Below, piece after piece: positions 17,682 to 26,820 of a stretch of 64,000 nucleotides of DNA. The translations under genes were made by a program, and so were the position numbers. Location of the stretch: positions 92,268 to 156,267 of the forward strand of contig JAJEAU010000015.1 in NCBI GenBank assembly GCA_022824185.1, read 5' to 3'. A model generated the notes under the pieces. It saw only the letters and a list, made by a program, of their open reading frames with translations, had not been told where the DNA came from and ran no database searches. Position 1 is the first letter of the stretch. Each line of letters opens with the position of its first letter. Origin of the DNA: Dehalococcoidia bacterium. Its GTDB lineage: Bacteria > Chloroflexota > Dehalococcoidia > Lucifugimonadales > Lucifugimonadaceae.

Positions 17682-18473
17682 ATGGGCGAACAGCTACCTC
17701 TCATATCCAATCCCGCCAAAGAGAAGCTCAAGGCAGGAGAACCGATACTTGGCGTCAATGTGTTTGAGGCGTTAACACCATCGGTGGTCAAGATTGCCGC
17801 GAACGCAGGTTTCGACATGTTGATGGTGGATGCGGAGCACGCGTTGAACGACGATGGCCGTTTGGCGATGTTCCTGACGCTGGTTCGGGACAACGGGATG
17901 GCACCGGTTGTGACGGTTATCGCGCCTGAGAGGTCGTTGGTTTCGAGGGTGTTGGATGCTGGGGCGATGGGGATCATCCTTTCGCATTCTGAGACGGCGG
18001 ATCAGATGAGGGAGTTGGTGAATTGGGTGAAGTATGCGCCGGAAGGAGCACGAGGGTTGGCGATGGGTGCGAACGCGGGGTATGACGGGTCGGATGTTGC
18101 TCGGTATTGTCGGGAAGCCAACGAGGCGATGCTGGTGCTGCCGAAGATCGAGTCGCCGCTGGGGGTGGAGAATGCGGGGGCTATGATGGATGTTGAAGGG
18201 GTGGACGCGGTAGTGTTTGGTCCGGGAGATTTATCCGCAAAGATGGGTTTTCACGGCGAGTGGGAACACCCTGAGGTTTTGGCGGCGATCAACAGCGTAG
18301 TTGATGCGGCGATTGAGCGCGGGTTGGCGGTGGAGCCGGCGATAATGCCGAGTGATGCGTCCGAATATCGGCGGGAGTTGATCCGCGGAGCGCGGATATT
18401 TGGGGCTACTCGACAGACGGAGTATGACTTGCTGAGGGGAGCATACGAAGGGGTATTGGGGGTTTATCGGTAG
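17682..18473 (+). CDS. HpcH/HpaI-family aldolase
   Basis: This 263-residue class II aldolase of the 4-hydroxy-2-oxoheptanedioate/2-dehydro-3-deoxyglucarate aldolase family splits off pyruvate from a 2-keto-4-hydroxy acid. Family blocks are GVNVFEALTPSVVKIAANAGFDMLMVDAEH, the metal-binding Glu in LPKIESPLGVEN, and FGPGDLSAKMG. An AGGAATCG ribosome binding site precedes the ATG. It is flanked by two toxin-antitoxin modules. Functionally it could take the keto-acid product of the enolase-superfamily dehydratases, though it is 10 kb away. The coding strand is very G-rich. Confidence 0.9.
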   Translation: MGEQLPLISNPAKEKLKAGEPILGVNVFEALTPSVVKIAANAGFDMLMVDAEHALNDDGRLAMFLTLVRDNGMAPVVTVIAPERSLVSRVLDAGAMGIILSHSETADQMRELVNWVKYAPEGARGLAMGANAGYDGSDVARYCREANEAMLVLPKIESPLGVENAGAMMDVEGVDAVVFGPGDLSAKMGFHGEWEHPEVLAAINSVVDAAIERGLAVEPAIMPSDASEYRRELIRGARIFGATRQTEYDLLRGAYEGVLGVYR

Positions 18474-18539
18474 GGGTGCGTATTGGGATGGGGTGGTATT
18501 GTGATGGTTAGAGGTTTGGCGTTGATTGCGCCTTGCTGG

Positions 18540-18851
18540 ATGATGACTACCAAAGCGACATTGAGCCGTGACGAGGTTGTCCGAATCCTTCGGAGCGAGA
18601 GAGAGGTCCTGAAGGAGCGGTTCGGCGTGACTGCGATGTACCTTTTTGGTTCATTTGCCCGTGATGAGGCGACGGAGGCGAGCGATGTTGATGTCTTGGT
18701 GGAGTTCGAGGGGAAACCGTCGTTGATGACCTACAGCGGAACCCAAATCCACTTAGAGGCGGTCTTCGGCCGTTCTGTGGACGTTGCGCAACTTGATGAT
18801 TTTCGTAAAGAGTTGCGTCCATACGTGGAACGGGATTTGATGGAGGTTTGA
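18540..18851 (+). CDS. mntA: MNT-type nucleotidyltransferase antitoxin (MntA-like)
   Basis: This minimal nucleotidyltransferase shows the signature LFGSFARDEATEASDVDVLVEF (GSxAR...SDxD). In HepT-MntA modules MntA neutralises the HepT ribonuclease by AMPylating it. The ORF track begins at 18483, but the tandem ATG ATG at 18540/18543 gives the normal family start (MTTKATLSRDEVVRIL) and 103 residues. The HepT gene follows directly. Confidence 0.9.
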   Translation: MMTTKATLSRDEVVRILRSEREVLKERFGVTAMYLFGSFARDEATEASDVDVLVEFEGKPSLMTYSGTQIHLEAVFGRSVDVAQLDDFRKELRPYVERDLMEV

Positions 18852-18852
18852 A

Positions 18853-19209
18853 GTGGCTGCGGGTGAGCGTGAATGGAAAATGTTCGTCGCGGATATGGTG
18901 AGATTCTACGAAAGGGTAATAGCAAATTCTTCAAACACTCAAAAGAGTTCATTTGTCGCAGATCCGATCCTATACGACGCCACGATCTGGAATATCGTAA
19001 AGATCGGCGAAGCGGCCGTTAAAGTGCCGGAAGAAGTTCGCACTCAGTTTCCGGAAATCAGATGGCAACAAATCATCGGTATGAGAAACCAATTGATCCA
19101 CGGCTACTTCAGTTCGCGCGATGACATCATATGGCAGACCATCACAAATGACATCCCAGAATTGCTCGACAACCTGAACGAGCTATCGAAACGCATCAAT
19201 GATGGGTAG
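18853..19209 (+). CDS. hepT: HepT-like (DUF86) ribonuclease toxin
   Basis: This 118-residue all-alpha HEPN protein carries the RX4-6H catalytic motif as RNQLIHGY near residue 78, the mark of HepT/DUF86 toxins. It starts at GTG 18853, 1 nt after the MntA stop. Order and spacing match known mntA-hepT modules. It is followed by a GC-rich hairpin before the convergent thrS. Confidence 0.9.
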   Translation: MAAGEREWKMFVADMVRFYERVIANSSNTQKSSFVADPILYDATIWNIVKIGEAAVKVPEEVRTQFPEIRWQQIIGMRNQLIHGYFSSRDDIIWQTITNDIPELLDNLNELSKRINDG

Positions 19210-19238
19210 GGAAAACCCGATGCTTACGGCGTGTCGGT

Positions 19239-19262
19239 GGGGCGACCATAAGGGATCGCCCC
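19239..19262. terminator. GGGGCGA/TCGCCCC hairpin between hepT and thrS
   Basis: GGGGCGA pairs with TCGCCCC across a ten-nt loop, between two convergent genes and 16 nt past the thrS stop. No long T tract is present on either strand, so the terminator function is uncertain. The sequence also resembles short dispersed palindromic repeats of the GGGGCGAYY type. Confidence 0.45.
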
Positions 19263-19278
19263 TACTACGGAGTTCCGA

Positions 19279-21072
19279 CTACAAGGTCAGGTTCTTGACC
19301 TCTTCGGTCAACTTGGCGATGATCTCCTCGACCTTGATCGCGCCTAGATTCTCGCCAGTGCGTGTTCTGAGTGCTGCCGCGTCGTCCTCGATTTCACGGT
19401 CGCCCACTACCAGCATGTAGTTGATCTTCTGCAACTGGGCGTCTCGAATCTTGGCGTTCATGCGTTCGCTGGCGTCGTTGACTTCCACTCGTAATCCGGC
19501 ATTTCTCATCTTGGATGCGACGGCGTACGCGTAGTCGTTGTGACGGTCAGCGATGGGGACCAACATGGCCTGGGTCGGTGATAACCAGAGTGGGAGGTTG
19601 CCGCCGAGATGCTCGATGAGGACGCCGATGAAGCGTTCGAGAGATCCGAGCATCGCGCGGTGGATCATGACGGGTCGCTCGCGGTCGCTTTCGGCGTTTA
19701 CGTATGTCAGGTCGAACCGTTCAGGTTGGTTGAAGTCGATCTGCACGGTGCCTAGTTGCCACTCGCGACCTAGCGCATCGGGCACGAACATGTCGATCTT
19801 AGGTCCGTAGAAAGCGCCTTCGCCTTCGGCCGTCTCAAACTCGCCACCGCGTTCCTGCAAGACCGCTTCGAGCGCCGACTCAGCGCCGTCCCACAGTTCG
19901 TCGGATCCGACTCGCTTGTCGGGCCTGAGCGAGAGGACGAAGCGCGTGGAGTCGAATCCGAAGACTTCGTAGCTTTCGTTGAGCATGTCGATAAAGCCGT
20001 TAACTTCGTCGGCGATCTGGTCTTCTCGGCAGAAGATGTGGGCGTCGTCTTGGACGAACGAGCGCACGCGGGTCAGACCGGCGGTCACGCCCGAAAGCTC
20101 GTAACGGTGGAGGCGTCCGAAGTCGGCGTAGCGGATCGGCAACTCGCGGTATGAGTGCAACGACTTCGAGTACATGACTGCGTGCGACGGGCAGTTCATG
20201 GGCTTCATGCCGTATTCCTGCTCGTCAATCTCGAGCATGTACATGTTCTCGATGTAGTTGTCGTAGTGCCCGGAAGTCTTAAAGAGATCCGTGTTGAACA
20301 TCTGCGGAGTGATCACTTCGTCGTACCCGTAGCGCTGGTACAGCCCACGGACGTAATCGACGAGCGTGTTGTATACGAATGCTCCTTTGGGTCTGAAGAA
20401 TGGGTTCGCCGGGGCTAATTGGTCGAAGAAGAATAGACCCATCTGCGCACCCAACCGCCGATGGTCGCGTTGCTGCGCCTGCTCTCGCTGCTTGAGATAG
20501 ACCCGCATCTTGTCGCGTGATTCCCAGGCCGTACCGTAGATACGCTGGAGCATCGGGTTGGCTTCGGTGCCGCGCCAGTACGCTCCCGCTGTGGAAAGGA
20601 GCTTGAAGGCTGAGATTTGACCGGTGGTATCGACGTGACCACCGCGACACAGGTCGTCGAAAGCCCCGTTGGAGTGGCTGGTGAAGGTGACCTTTTCGTC
20701 TTCGGGGATGCCGTCGATGAGTTCTTGTTTGTAGCGGTTGTCGGCAACGAGTTCGCGGGCTTCGTCCCTGGATACCTCTCGCTCTACAAATGCGGTATTG
20801 GCGCGGATCGAGGCCTGCATCTCCTTCTCAATGGCGGATAGGTCGTCGGGCGTAAAGGGCCGTTCCACATCGAAGTCGTAGTAAAAACCGTCTCGGATCG
20901 GAGGGCCGATCGTCAGTTTGGCTTCGGGGAAGAGCTTTAACACGGCCTCTGCGAGGACGTGTGCTGCGGAGTGTCGAAGGTTGTCTCGGTACTCTGCCTG
21001 TTGTTCGGGACTGAGGTCTCGGAAGCGTTTTCGCTTGGGTTTTGTCGGTACTTGTTGGTCGCTGGCTGCCAT
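19279..21072 (-). CDS. thrS: Threonyl-tRNA synthetase lacking the N-terminal TGS domain
   Basis: This class II synthetase charges tRNA-Thr. The editing domain starts at once (LRHSAAHVLAEAV, later YDFDVERPF and CRGGHVDTTG). The class II core has the zinc ligands in MNCPSHAVMY, motif 2 in FGRLHRYELSG, and motif 3 around MIHRAMLGSLERF. The anticodon-binding domain ends the protein. At 597 residues, with only about 28 residues before the editing domain, it lacks the roughly 60-residue TGS domain of the E. coli type. The promoter region is 365 nt long and contains two strong hairpins but no recognisable T-box. Confidence 0.95.
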   Translation of the reverse strand: MAASDQQVPTKPKRKRFRDLSPEQQAEYRDNLRHSAAHVLAEAVLKLFPEAKLTIGPPIRDGFYYDFDVERPFTPDDLSAIEKEMQASIRANTAFVEREVSRDEARELVADNRYKQELIDGIPEDEKVTFTSHSNGAFDDLCRGGHVDTTGQISAFKLLSTAGAYWRGTEANPMLQRIYGTAWESRDKMRVYLKQREQAQQRDHRRLGAQMGLFFFDQLAPANPFFRPKGAFVYNTLVDYVRGLYQRYGYDEVITPQMFNTDLFKTSGHYDNYIENMYMLEIDEQEYGMKPMNCPSHAVMYSKSLHSYRELPIRYADFGRLHRYELSGVTAGLTRVRSFVQDDAHIFCREDQIADEVNGFIDMLNESYEVFGFDSTRFVLSLRPDKRVGSDELWDGAESALEAVLQERGGEFETAEGEGAFYGPKIDMFVPDALGREWQLGTVQIDFNQPERFDLTYVNAESDRERPVMIHRAMLGSLERFIGVLIEHLGGNLPLWLSPTQAMLVPIADRHNDYAYAVASKMRNAGLRVEVNDASERMNAKIRDAQLQKINYMLVVGDREIEDDAAALRTRTGENLGAIKVEEIIAKLTEEVKNLTL

Positions 21073-21196
21073 GTCGCTTACCTGTCAACGGATATTGGTT
21101 TGCACGGCGACGGGCGGGCGCGTTTCATCCGCGTGGCTGAGGCACGAGTTGGATGAGTGCGAAATGATGCCCCGTCGCCGCTTGATCGAGGGATTT

Positions 21197-21268
21197 GGCG
21201 CGGGGCCTGCGAAACTAACGGGCCCGCGCCCACATAGTGAGGGTGCGACGCCGCTTGGGGTCGCCCTC
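21197..21268 (-). other. Two adjacent GC-rich hairpins in the 365-nt thrS upstream gap
   Basis: The gap 21073-21437 between thrS and the esterase gene has no supported gene. It holds an 11-bp stem with one mismatch (GGCGCGGGGCC at 21197 with GGGCCCGCGCC ending at 21230), then a second imperfect stem (GAGGGTGCGACGCC with GGGGTCGCCCTC, 21239-21268). They lie 125-196 nt upstream of the thrS ATG and could be part of its leader or extragenic palindromes. Nothing else stands out in the gap. Confidence 0.5.
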
Positions 21269-21437
21269 GCTCGATGTGGATGTTGTGAACCTGTTGTTCA
21301 TGTGGAGTGCAGCTTTTCTGGTTGCGTGCTGATGAAATTAAGTTTAATGCACGGCGTATTCAGCAAATGAACAGGTCGTTGGCAATAATGATCCGATTCT
21401 GTCAGATGCGCGAAGTCAAAGACGGTTGGCATAACTC

Positions 21438-22622
21438 ATGAAGAAGATCGAATCGAAGGTGCCGATTCGCACTGTCGTTAGTCGGTATATGCCGGCGGTT
21501 GCGGTTTGCGCCATGGCGATGATCGGCTTGGTCGCATGTGCCGACGAGAGAGTGATCGAGTTGGAGGCGACGGTCGAAACCGTCGAGAGATCGATTGACG
21601 CCCTGTCCGCTGTGAACCGTGATCTGAAGACCGAAAACGCGGAACTCCGCAAGCGGTTGGAGACCATGGACGCCATGCTCGAGCAGCGCAAGGGCATCGA
21701 TCCCAAAGGTGACACGGGCCAGACCGACAAGGCGCAATGGTTGAAAAAAGAAGGGGAGCACATAGACAGGACCGCAAGGTTGGCCGAGGAAGCGGGTGGC
21801 GTGGTCCACTACATCGAACATGCCGGTCGCGGGGATACCACCGTTTTGTTGACGCCGGAAGATTTTTTGGACGGGGAGACGCCTCTGATAGTTTCGCTGC
21901 ACGGCTTTGGGGGAAATTCCGCCGACCATGCCGAGTACTTCCCCCTGCATAAGAGAGTCAACAGCCACGGTTTCACTCTGCTAATGCCGACCGGTTCGCG
22001 TAACGCCGAGGGATATCGGTTCTGGAATCCTACCGACGAGTGTTGTCAAGGCGGCAAAAGCGGAGAGGATGACGTTGCCTATCTGACGGAACTGGTGGCA
22101 AATGCGAGCGAGATCAGGGATTTTGGGCCGATCTTTTTCTTCGGATACTCCAACGGCGGGTTCATGGCACACCACATGGCCTGCAAGGGTTTGCCCGGGC
22201 TCCGCGCCGTGGTCAGTTTGGCAGGGACGAGTTACGTAGATGAAGCAAGTTGCGAAGGCTCGTCACCCGTGTCCGTCTTACACATTCACGGAACCGATGA
22301 CGGTGTGATTAAGTTCGAAGGCGATGCAACGGAGGCGGATTCGAGGGCTGATGGCGAGTCAGCCTTTTACGTTGGTGCTCAGGAGATGGTCGCACGCTGG
22401 AGCAGAATGGCAGGTTGCGAATGGCCTGAGGATCTGGAGCCCTATGCCATGGTCGACTTGGATAGTTGGGTCGATGGTTTAGAGACAAATTTGTACAGGT
22501 TGGAATCGGGTTGCGCCGATGGGCTCAGCATCGAGTTGTGGGAAGGCGTCGGCAGCAGTCATTCGCCGGGATATGGAGAAGCCTTTATCGACGCCGTCTT
22601 AGATTGGCTGTTGGCTCAATAG
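21438..22622 (+). CDS. Lipoprotein esterase of the LpqC/PHB-depolymerase type
   Basis: This is a 394-residue secreted alpha/beta hydrolase. The N-terminus has a signal sequence and a lipobox (MIGLVACAD, Cys about 34), so it is probably anchored to the outer face of the membrane. Residues 38-75 form a heptad-like helix (ELEATVETVERSIDALSAVNRDLK), followed by a linker. The hydrolase domain has SLHGFGGN (oxyanion region), the nucleophile in GYSNGGFMAHHMA, Asp in HGTDDGV and His in SSHSPGYG. Related enzymes cleave polyhydroxybutyrate, feruloyl or acetyl esters. It is monocistronic and ends before a long perfect hairpin. Confidence 0.88.
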   Translation: MKKIESKVPIRTVVSRYMPAVAVCAMAMIGLVACADERVIELEATVETVERSIDALSAVNRDLKTENAELRKRLETMDAMLEQRKGIDPKGDTGQTDKAQWLKKEGEHIDRTARLAEEAGGVVHYIEHAGRGDTTVLLTPEDFLDGETPLIVSLHGFGGNSADHAEYFPLHKRVNSHGFTLLMPTGSRNAEGYRFWNPTDECCQGGKSGEDDVAYLTELVANASEIRDFGPIFFFGYSNGGFMAHHMACKGLPGLRAVVSLAGTSYVDEASCEGSSPVSVLHIHGTDDGVIKFEGDATEADSRADGESAFYVGAQEMVARWSRMAGCEWPEDLEPYAMVDLDSWVDGLETNLYRLESGCADGLSIELWEGVGSSHSPGYGEAFIDAVLDWLLAQ

Positions 22623-22648
22623 CGATCGATTCAACCTGCTCGCGGACT

Positions 22649-22692
22649 CGGAGATTCCGCCTACCGGGTCGACCCTGCAGGCGGAATCTCCG
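22649..22692. terminator. Perfect 14-bp hairpin between convergent genes
   Basis: CGGAGATTCCGCCT and AGGCGGAATCTCCG form a fully matched stem with a 16-nt loop. It sits between the convergent esterase and PPC-protein genes. It lacks a T tract on both strands, so it may be a bidirectional terminator or an RNA 3' end stabiliser. Confidence 0.55.
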
Positions 22693-22722
22693 CTATGTTG
22701 GCGAAAGCCTGGTTGTGATTGG

Positions 22723-25257
22723 CTACTCAAGCGAGTTTTCGAGCGGAATCTCGATCTCGCCGCTGCGGATCCAGACACCCTCAGAAATTCCGGCGGGGAC
22801 GTAGCGGATACCCGGGAGGATGACTTCGCCGCCCGTGTTCACGAAACCGAGTTCGAGCCGGCCGTCTGCTAAGCGTCGCGTTCTGATCTTGCCAATTGAA
22901 CTCTCGTCAACGAGGACGTCGCTGCTCGAATACCAAACACCAGCTGTGGCATCGGCAGACAAGAATCTGACGTCGGGCAACACCTGACCGCCACCGACAA
23001 TCTCGACGCCGTGTTCGGACCTGCCGTCATCCCAAAGCTGGACTACGATTCGCAACCTCGTGGGTTGTGGCGCAGGTTCGGTGGCGGGAGCGATCAACGA
23101 ACTGAGTTCGTCGTAGTCTGCAGGAGACAACAGGTTCACAAAGTTGTCATTGTCGTCGTCGATCGATGCGATCGAGCATAGCGCGGCGTCGATTGTCGAG
23201 CCGTACAACGGCAATGCAACTCGCAACTCAGCGTCGACGCCAACCAATTCGTCAACATTGTCGACTCCCGCTGTCGCAAGCGAACTTCTCAGGGCGGCGT
23301 CGCCCCCTCGGCACCGCGCATCGGCGGACAAGCTCTCGACCATTGCTTTGACTTCGGGATCGTTCCAGCCGCTTTCGGCAGAGCGTGCGGCAGTCACGAT
23401 TTCACCAGCAATGATTGTCGGCGCCAGGACGCTTTCGGTGTAGTTGAGCAGAGAATGGACCGCAAGGGCCTCGGAGAACCACAGTGCGTCTCCGTCTTTC
23501 CAGCTGCCATGTACCCGTTTCAGCGTATTGTCTACGGTGGCATAACGAGAAGCTGCGGCGGCGCCATTGCTGATCAGGAGATCCTCGATGGCTGCCGGAT
23601 CGATAGCCGTCCCGCTAGCTATGGAGTCGGCCAAACCGGAGTTTCCGATCGCTTCTGCGAAGTGTTCGGCGAACTCGATCGATATGGTCTGCGACGAGGG
23701 ATCGAACACGCTCACGGTCGAAACTTCCTCGACTTCAGGCAGGTCTGCGATTGCTGGTCGCTCGAAGATGCCGTCCAAGAATTCGTTGCCGACACCAACG
23801 GTGTAGATCGCCTTGGCTCGCGTGGTTGCATCGATTTCTGCATCGGCGACGGCGGAGCTCGTTACGAGCACTGTCACTTCGCCGTCATCGTCGGTTTCGG
23901 ATGAAACGGTGTAGTCCGTGTCGTCGACTGAAACGACTGTCTCATCGAAGGTTCTTCCACTCAATACGGTCAGTTCCCGCCATTGGCTGTGGAATCCGAT
24001 CTCCTCGCCGGTGCTGTCGTGAACCACGACTACCAACCAGACCCACGAGGTGCCAGAGGAACGCATCGTGATCTCAAACGGACGCACTTGGTCAGATTCG
24101 GTGCTTGTCGCGCTCGCGCTCGCATCGTTGGTGTGGTGCGCGACGCCAGCTCCCCATCCATCTTCTGGATCGATGGTCAGTTCAGTCGTGTCGTAGTTTC
24201 GCGGTGCGATCGCGTAGACATCAATCGTCCCGTCCTCTTCAGTCATTGGACCGTTGCCCACGTTGCCGATCCGGTAGTGGACGTCGAACGGCACGCCGAC
24301 GATGGCTTCGTCCGGAATGACACCCGCTTCGATCTTGAGTTGGAAACCGCTCTCCTGCCTCTCTTGTTCATCGATCAGATGAATCACGAGCTCGAAGTCG
24401 GCGGACGCGAGTTGAGCGTCGCGTTCCCAATAGGTAGTTGCCTCGACGAGATATGTGCCTGCTTCGAGGTATCGTTCAATGCGGGAATTTCGTCGTTCGC
24501 CACCGTCGTCGTTTGCGGAGATCAGGCCGCGAGTCGGCGAGATCAGTGACATTACCGAGTCTCCTTCCGTCGACCTAAGGTCCAACCGCACGCGACCACC
24601 GGTGGCGAGTTCGAACGTGTAGCCAAATGCCGGGTGTTGTACGACGAAGCGTGAGCCGCAAGTGTCGAGCGTCCATGTTCCTGTAGTTTCGAGGTCGGTT
24701 CCGAGTTCCAGTAGTCCAAGATGTTCGGGTTCGCAACCTTGAACACGGCTGATGGTGAGTTCGAAATCGGCGGGACCTTGTCGGCGCCCACCAACAGTTG
24801 TAGCTTCAATTGAGTACGCGCCCGGGATCAGATCACGTTCGATGCGAGCGTCCAGACTGCCCCCGCCGTCGTCGTTGTCCGTGATCCGGTTACCTTCGGC
24901 GTCGAGTAGATATAGGTAGGAGTCGGCGAGCTCGGATTTCAGGTCGATCCTGATCCGTCCGGCGCTTTCCAACTCGAAGTGGTAGTCGTGAGCATCGCTG
25001 TCGAGGTGGAAACTCGAATCGCAATCTTCGGTGGACCATCGGCCCTCGGCGTTTAGAGTGGCGTCCGCTGCGGAACTCAATGCCCCAAGGTCGATGGATT
25101 CGCAACCTGGAACGTCTTGGGCCGAGGTGGGAGTGCTTCCGGCCAGAAATACCACTGGAACCATCGCCAAAACAGCGATACCTGCCACCAACATAATCGG
25201 TAAATTAGGTGCTCCCGCCCACAACGCGGTGTTGCCGATACCAAATTTGAATTTCAT
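22723..25257 (-). CDS. Large exported protein with two PPC-like beta domains
   Basis: This 844-residue secreted protein begins with a membrane segment (LPIMLVAGIAVLAMVPVVFLAG) and a likely cleavage site after TSAQ. Two similar domains of about 125 residues follow (approximately 45-170 and 170-295). Both contain a YxFELxxxGRxRxDL strand pair and an NDDGG loop, as in pre-peptidase C-terminal (PPC) domains. The next region resembles CARDB (VPFDVHYRIGNVGNG). The middle shows RVHGSWKDGDALWFSEALAVHS, with no HExxH, so it is not an obvious peptidase. The end repeats a WYSS/WIRSGEI-type module twice. The start was set to the ATG at 25257 (AAAGG upstream) rather than 25344. Function unknown, probably cell-surface. 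Confidence 0.8.
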   Translation of the reverse strand: MKFKFGIGNTALWAGAPNLPIMLVAGIAVLAMVPVVFLAGSTPTSAQDVPGCESIDLGALSSAADATLNAEGRWSTEDCDSSFHLDSDAHDYHFELESAGRIRIDLKSELADSYLYLLDAEGNRITDNDDGGGSLDARIERDLIPGAYSIEATTVGGRRQGPADFELTISRVQGCEPEHLGLLELGTDLETTGTWTLDTCGSRFVVQHPAFGYTFELATGGRVRLDLRSTEGDSVMSLISPTRGLISANDDGGERRNSRIERYLEAGTYLVEATTYWERDAQLASADFELVIHLIDEQERQESGFQLKIEAGVIPDEAIVGVPFDVHYRIGNVGNGPMTEEDGTIDVYAIAPRNYDTTELTIDPEDGWGAGVAHHTNDASASATSTESDQVRPFEITMRSSGTSWVWLVVVVHDSTGEEIGFHSQWRELTVLSGRTFDETVVSVDDTDYTVSSETDDDGEVTVLVTSSAVADAEIDATTRAKAIYTVGVGNEFLDGIFERPAIADLPEVEEVSTVSVFDPSSQTISIEFAEHFAEAIGNSGLADSIASGTAIDPAAIEDLLISNGAAAASRYATVDNTLKRVHGSWKDGDALWFSEALAVHSLLNYTESVLAPTIIAGEIVTAARSAESGWNDPEVKAMVESLSADARCRGGDAALRSSLATAGVDNVDELVGVDAELRVALPLYGSTIDAALCSIASIDDDNDNFVNLLSPADYDELSSLIAPATEPAPQPTRLRIVVQLWDDGRSEHGVEIVGGGQVLPDVRFLSADATAGVWYSSSDVLVDESSIGKIRTRRLADGRLELGFVNTGGEVILPGIRYVPAGISEGVWIRSGEIEIPLENSLE

Positions 25258-25493
25258 GTTGCGATGGTGCCTTTCTGAGTGAGCAGATGCTCTTTTCGAT
25301 GTCGTCGTTGAGGTCGCCGAAACCGATCCGCGACAATATTTCATTTTCTAATCGATACGTTGTCCCGTGACTTTTGACCGCGCCGAATTCTTCCGGATTC
25401 CATATTTGGTCGGCGAGTTATGCGTTCCGCACCGGAGATCAAGACTGACGCATTTATTAAGCCTGCAACCTGATCTTGGGAACGAGCAAAAAC

Positions 25494-26654
25494 TCAAGAT
25501 TTCCTAAGTAGCGGTTGCCCTGCCCGATACGTTGCGACGCGCCACAGCCATTCGGAAGGACCGAAGAGGAATCGGCTCAGCCATGCCTGAGACCACCAAA
25601 ACTGCAGAACCCACACCGCGATCACGAATACCAGAACCGCACTCCGATTGAACCACTCGACATTCTCGAGCAGCATCGTCAACACGACGACTCCCAGCAC
25701 CGTCTGCATCAGGTAGTTCGTCAACGCCATTCTGCCAACTGCCCGAAGGCGCTCCTTAAACCAGCTGTCCGCGCCTTTGCTCCAAAGGATGATGAGGCTC
25801 ATGTAACCAAGCGACGCTGGGATCGTGCCCAAGGTGTTCGGGATCTGGCCGATAAACGCGATCTCCCTTGCGTAGTCGTTCGTCGCAGTCACGTAGACAC
25901 CCGCAGCGGCGAGCGGCAAACCGACCGCCAAACCAATGATCGCGATTGCCAGATAGGTCTTCACCGGCAGATCACCGTTAATGAACCCCGTGCGATAAAA
26001 ACCAGCACCGACAAGGATCAGACCCAATGCCCGCAGGAAGAAGCCGGACACGACGAGCCCGTCGAAATATTCCTGTTCGGTGGGAGCGATGACCACGTTC
26101 GGCTCCCAACTGCTTGACAGCGAAACGTCCGTGACGTCAGCGATGTATTGCGCAAGCACCGAAGCGCCAATCGACGACATGAAGACCACGACACCGATAG
26201 AGATTAGCGCCCAGTTCGGTAGTTTCCGCATCGCCAACAGAAACACCGAAGAGATCGCGTAGGCCATCAACACATCGCCTTCCCACAGCAATGAGTGCAG
26301 CACCCCGATCAGAAGGAGTAGCCCATTCCGCCACAAGTTCAGCCACACCGCTCGTCTGCCGCGCGCACTGGCACGATCGATGAAGAGGATCATCCCGGCA
26401 CCGAACAGCAGCGAGAACAGCCCCATGAACTTCTGATCGATAAAGACCTCGCCGAACATCCCTACGACCCAATCGAGCCACATCTCCGAACCCTTCAGGC
26501 TCAGGTTGAAGTACGATGCCGTCCCGAACTTGAACGCCACTGCGTTCATCAACAGGATGCCGAGTACGGCGATGCCTCGTATCAGATCGAGGCTTGTGAT
26601 GCGCGCGGATTCGCCAACTGGGCCTAGAGCGGTGGGTTGTGAACTCGACGCCAA
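25494..26654 (-). CDS. DUF418 family integral membrane protein
   Basis: This 386-residue multi-pass membrane protein of the YeiB/DUF418 family begins with the family's LDLIRGIAVLGILLMN segment. It has about ten hydrophobic helices, and a C-terminal DUF418 domain contains ALTNYLMQT and WVLQFWWSQAWLSRFLFGPSEWLWR. DUF418 proteins are distantly related to acyltransferase-3 and heparan-alpha-glucosaminide acetyltransferase folds and are thought to transport or modify unknown substrates. The start is TTG at 26654 with a GGTGAGGTC ribosome binding site. No operon partner. Confidence 0.88.
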   Translation of the reverse strand: MASSSQPTALGPVGESARITSLDLIRGIAVLGILLMNAVAFKFGTASYFNLSLKGSEMWLDWVVGMFGEVFIDQKFMGLFSLLFGAGMILFIDRASARGRRAVWLNLWRNGLLLLIGVLHSLLWEGDVLMAYAISSVFLLAMRKLPNWALISIGVVVFMSSIGASVLAQYIADVTDVSLSSSWEPNVVIAPTEQEYFDGLVVSGFFLRALGLILVGAGFYRTGFINGDLPVKTYLAIAIIGLAVGLPLAAAGVYVTATNDYAREIAFIGQIPNTLGTIPASLGYMSLIILWSKGADSWFKERLRAVGRMALTNYLMQTVLGVVVLTMLLENVEWFNRSAVLVFVIAVWVLQFWWSQAWLSRFLFGPSEWLWRVATYRAGQPLLRKS

Positions 26655-26746
26655 GTTTTCGACCTCACCCTGAGTTCGGTTTAGTCCGAGTGAATCGATC
26701 CCGCCACGGTACAGAGGGTCCCCTCATGGCATCGGTTGAGAAGTGG

Positions 26747-26820
26747 TGGGCGATGGAGGATTCGAACCTCCGACCTCGTCGATGTCAACGACGCGCTCTA
26801 GCCAACTGAGCTAACCGCCC
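26747..26820 (-). tRNA. tRNA-Val (GAC)
   Basis: Cloverleaf on the minus strand: acceptor GGGCGGT with ATCGCCC, D arm GCTCAGTTGGCTAGAGC, anticodon stem CGTCG/CGACG with loop TTGACAT (anticodon GAC), T arm GGAGG-TTCGAAT-CCTCC. The discriminator is A. CCA is not encoded. It is the last of three leftward tRNA genes. Confidence 0.95.

Noticed and set aside
21073-21437. T-box riboswitch before thrS
   Set aside because: No AGGGTGGNACCGCG-type antiterminator sequence on the minus strand.
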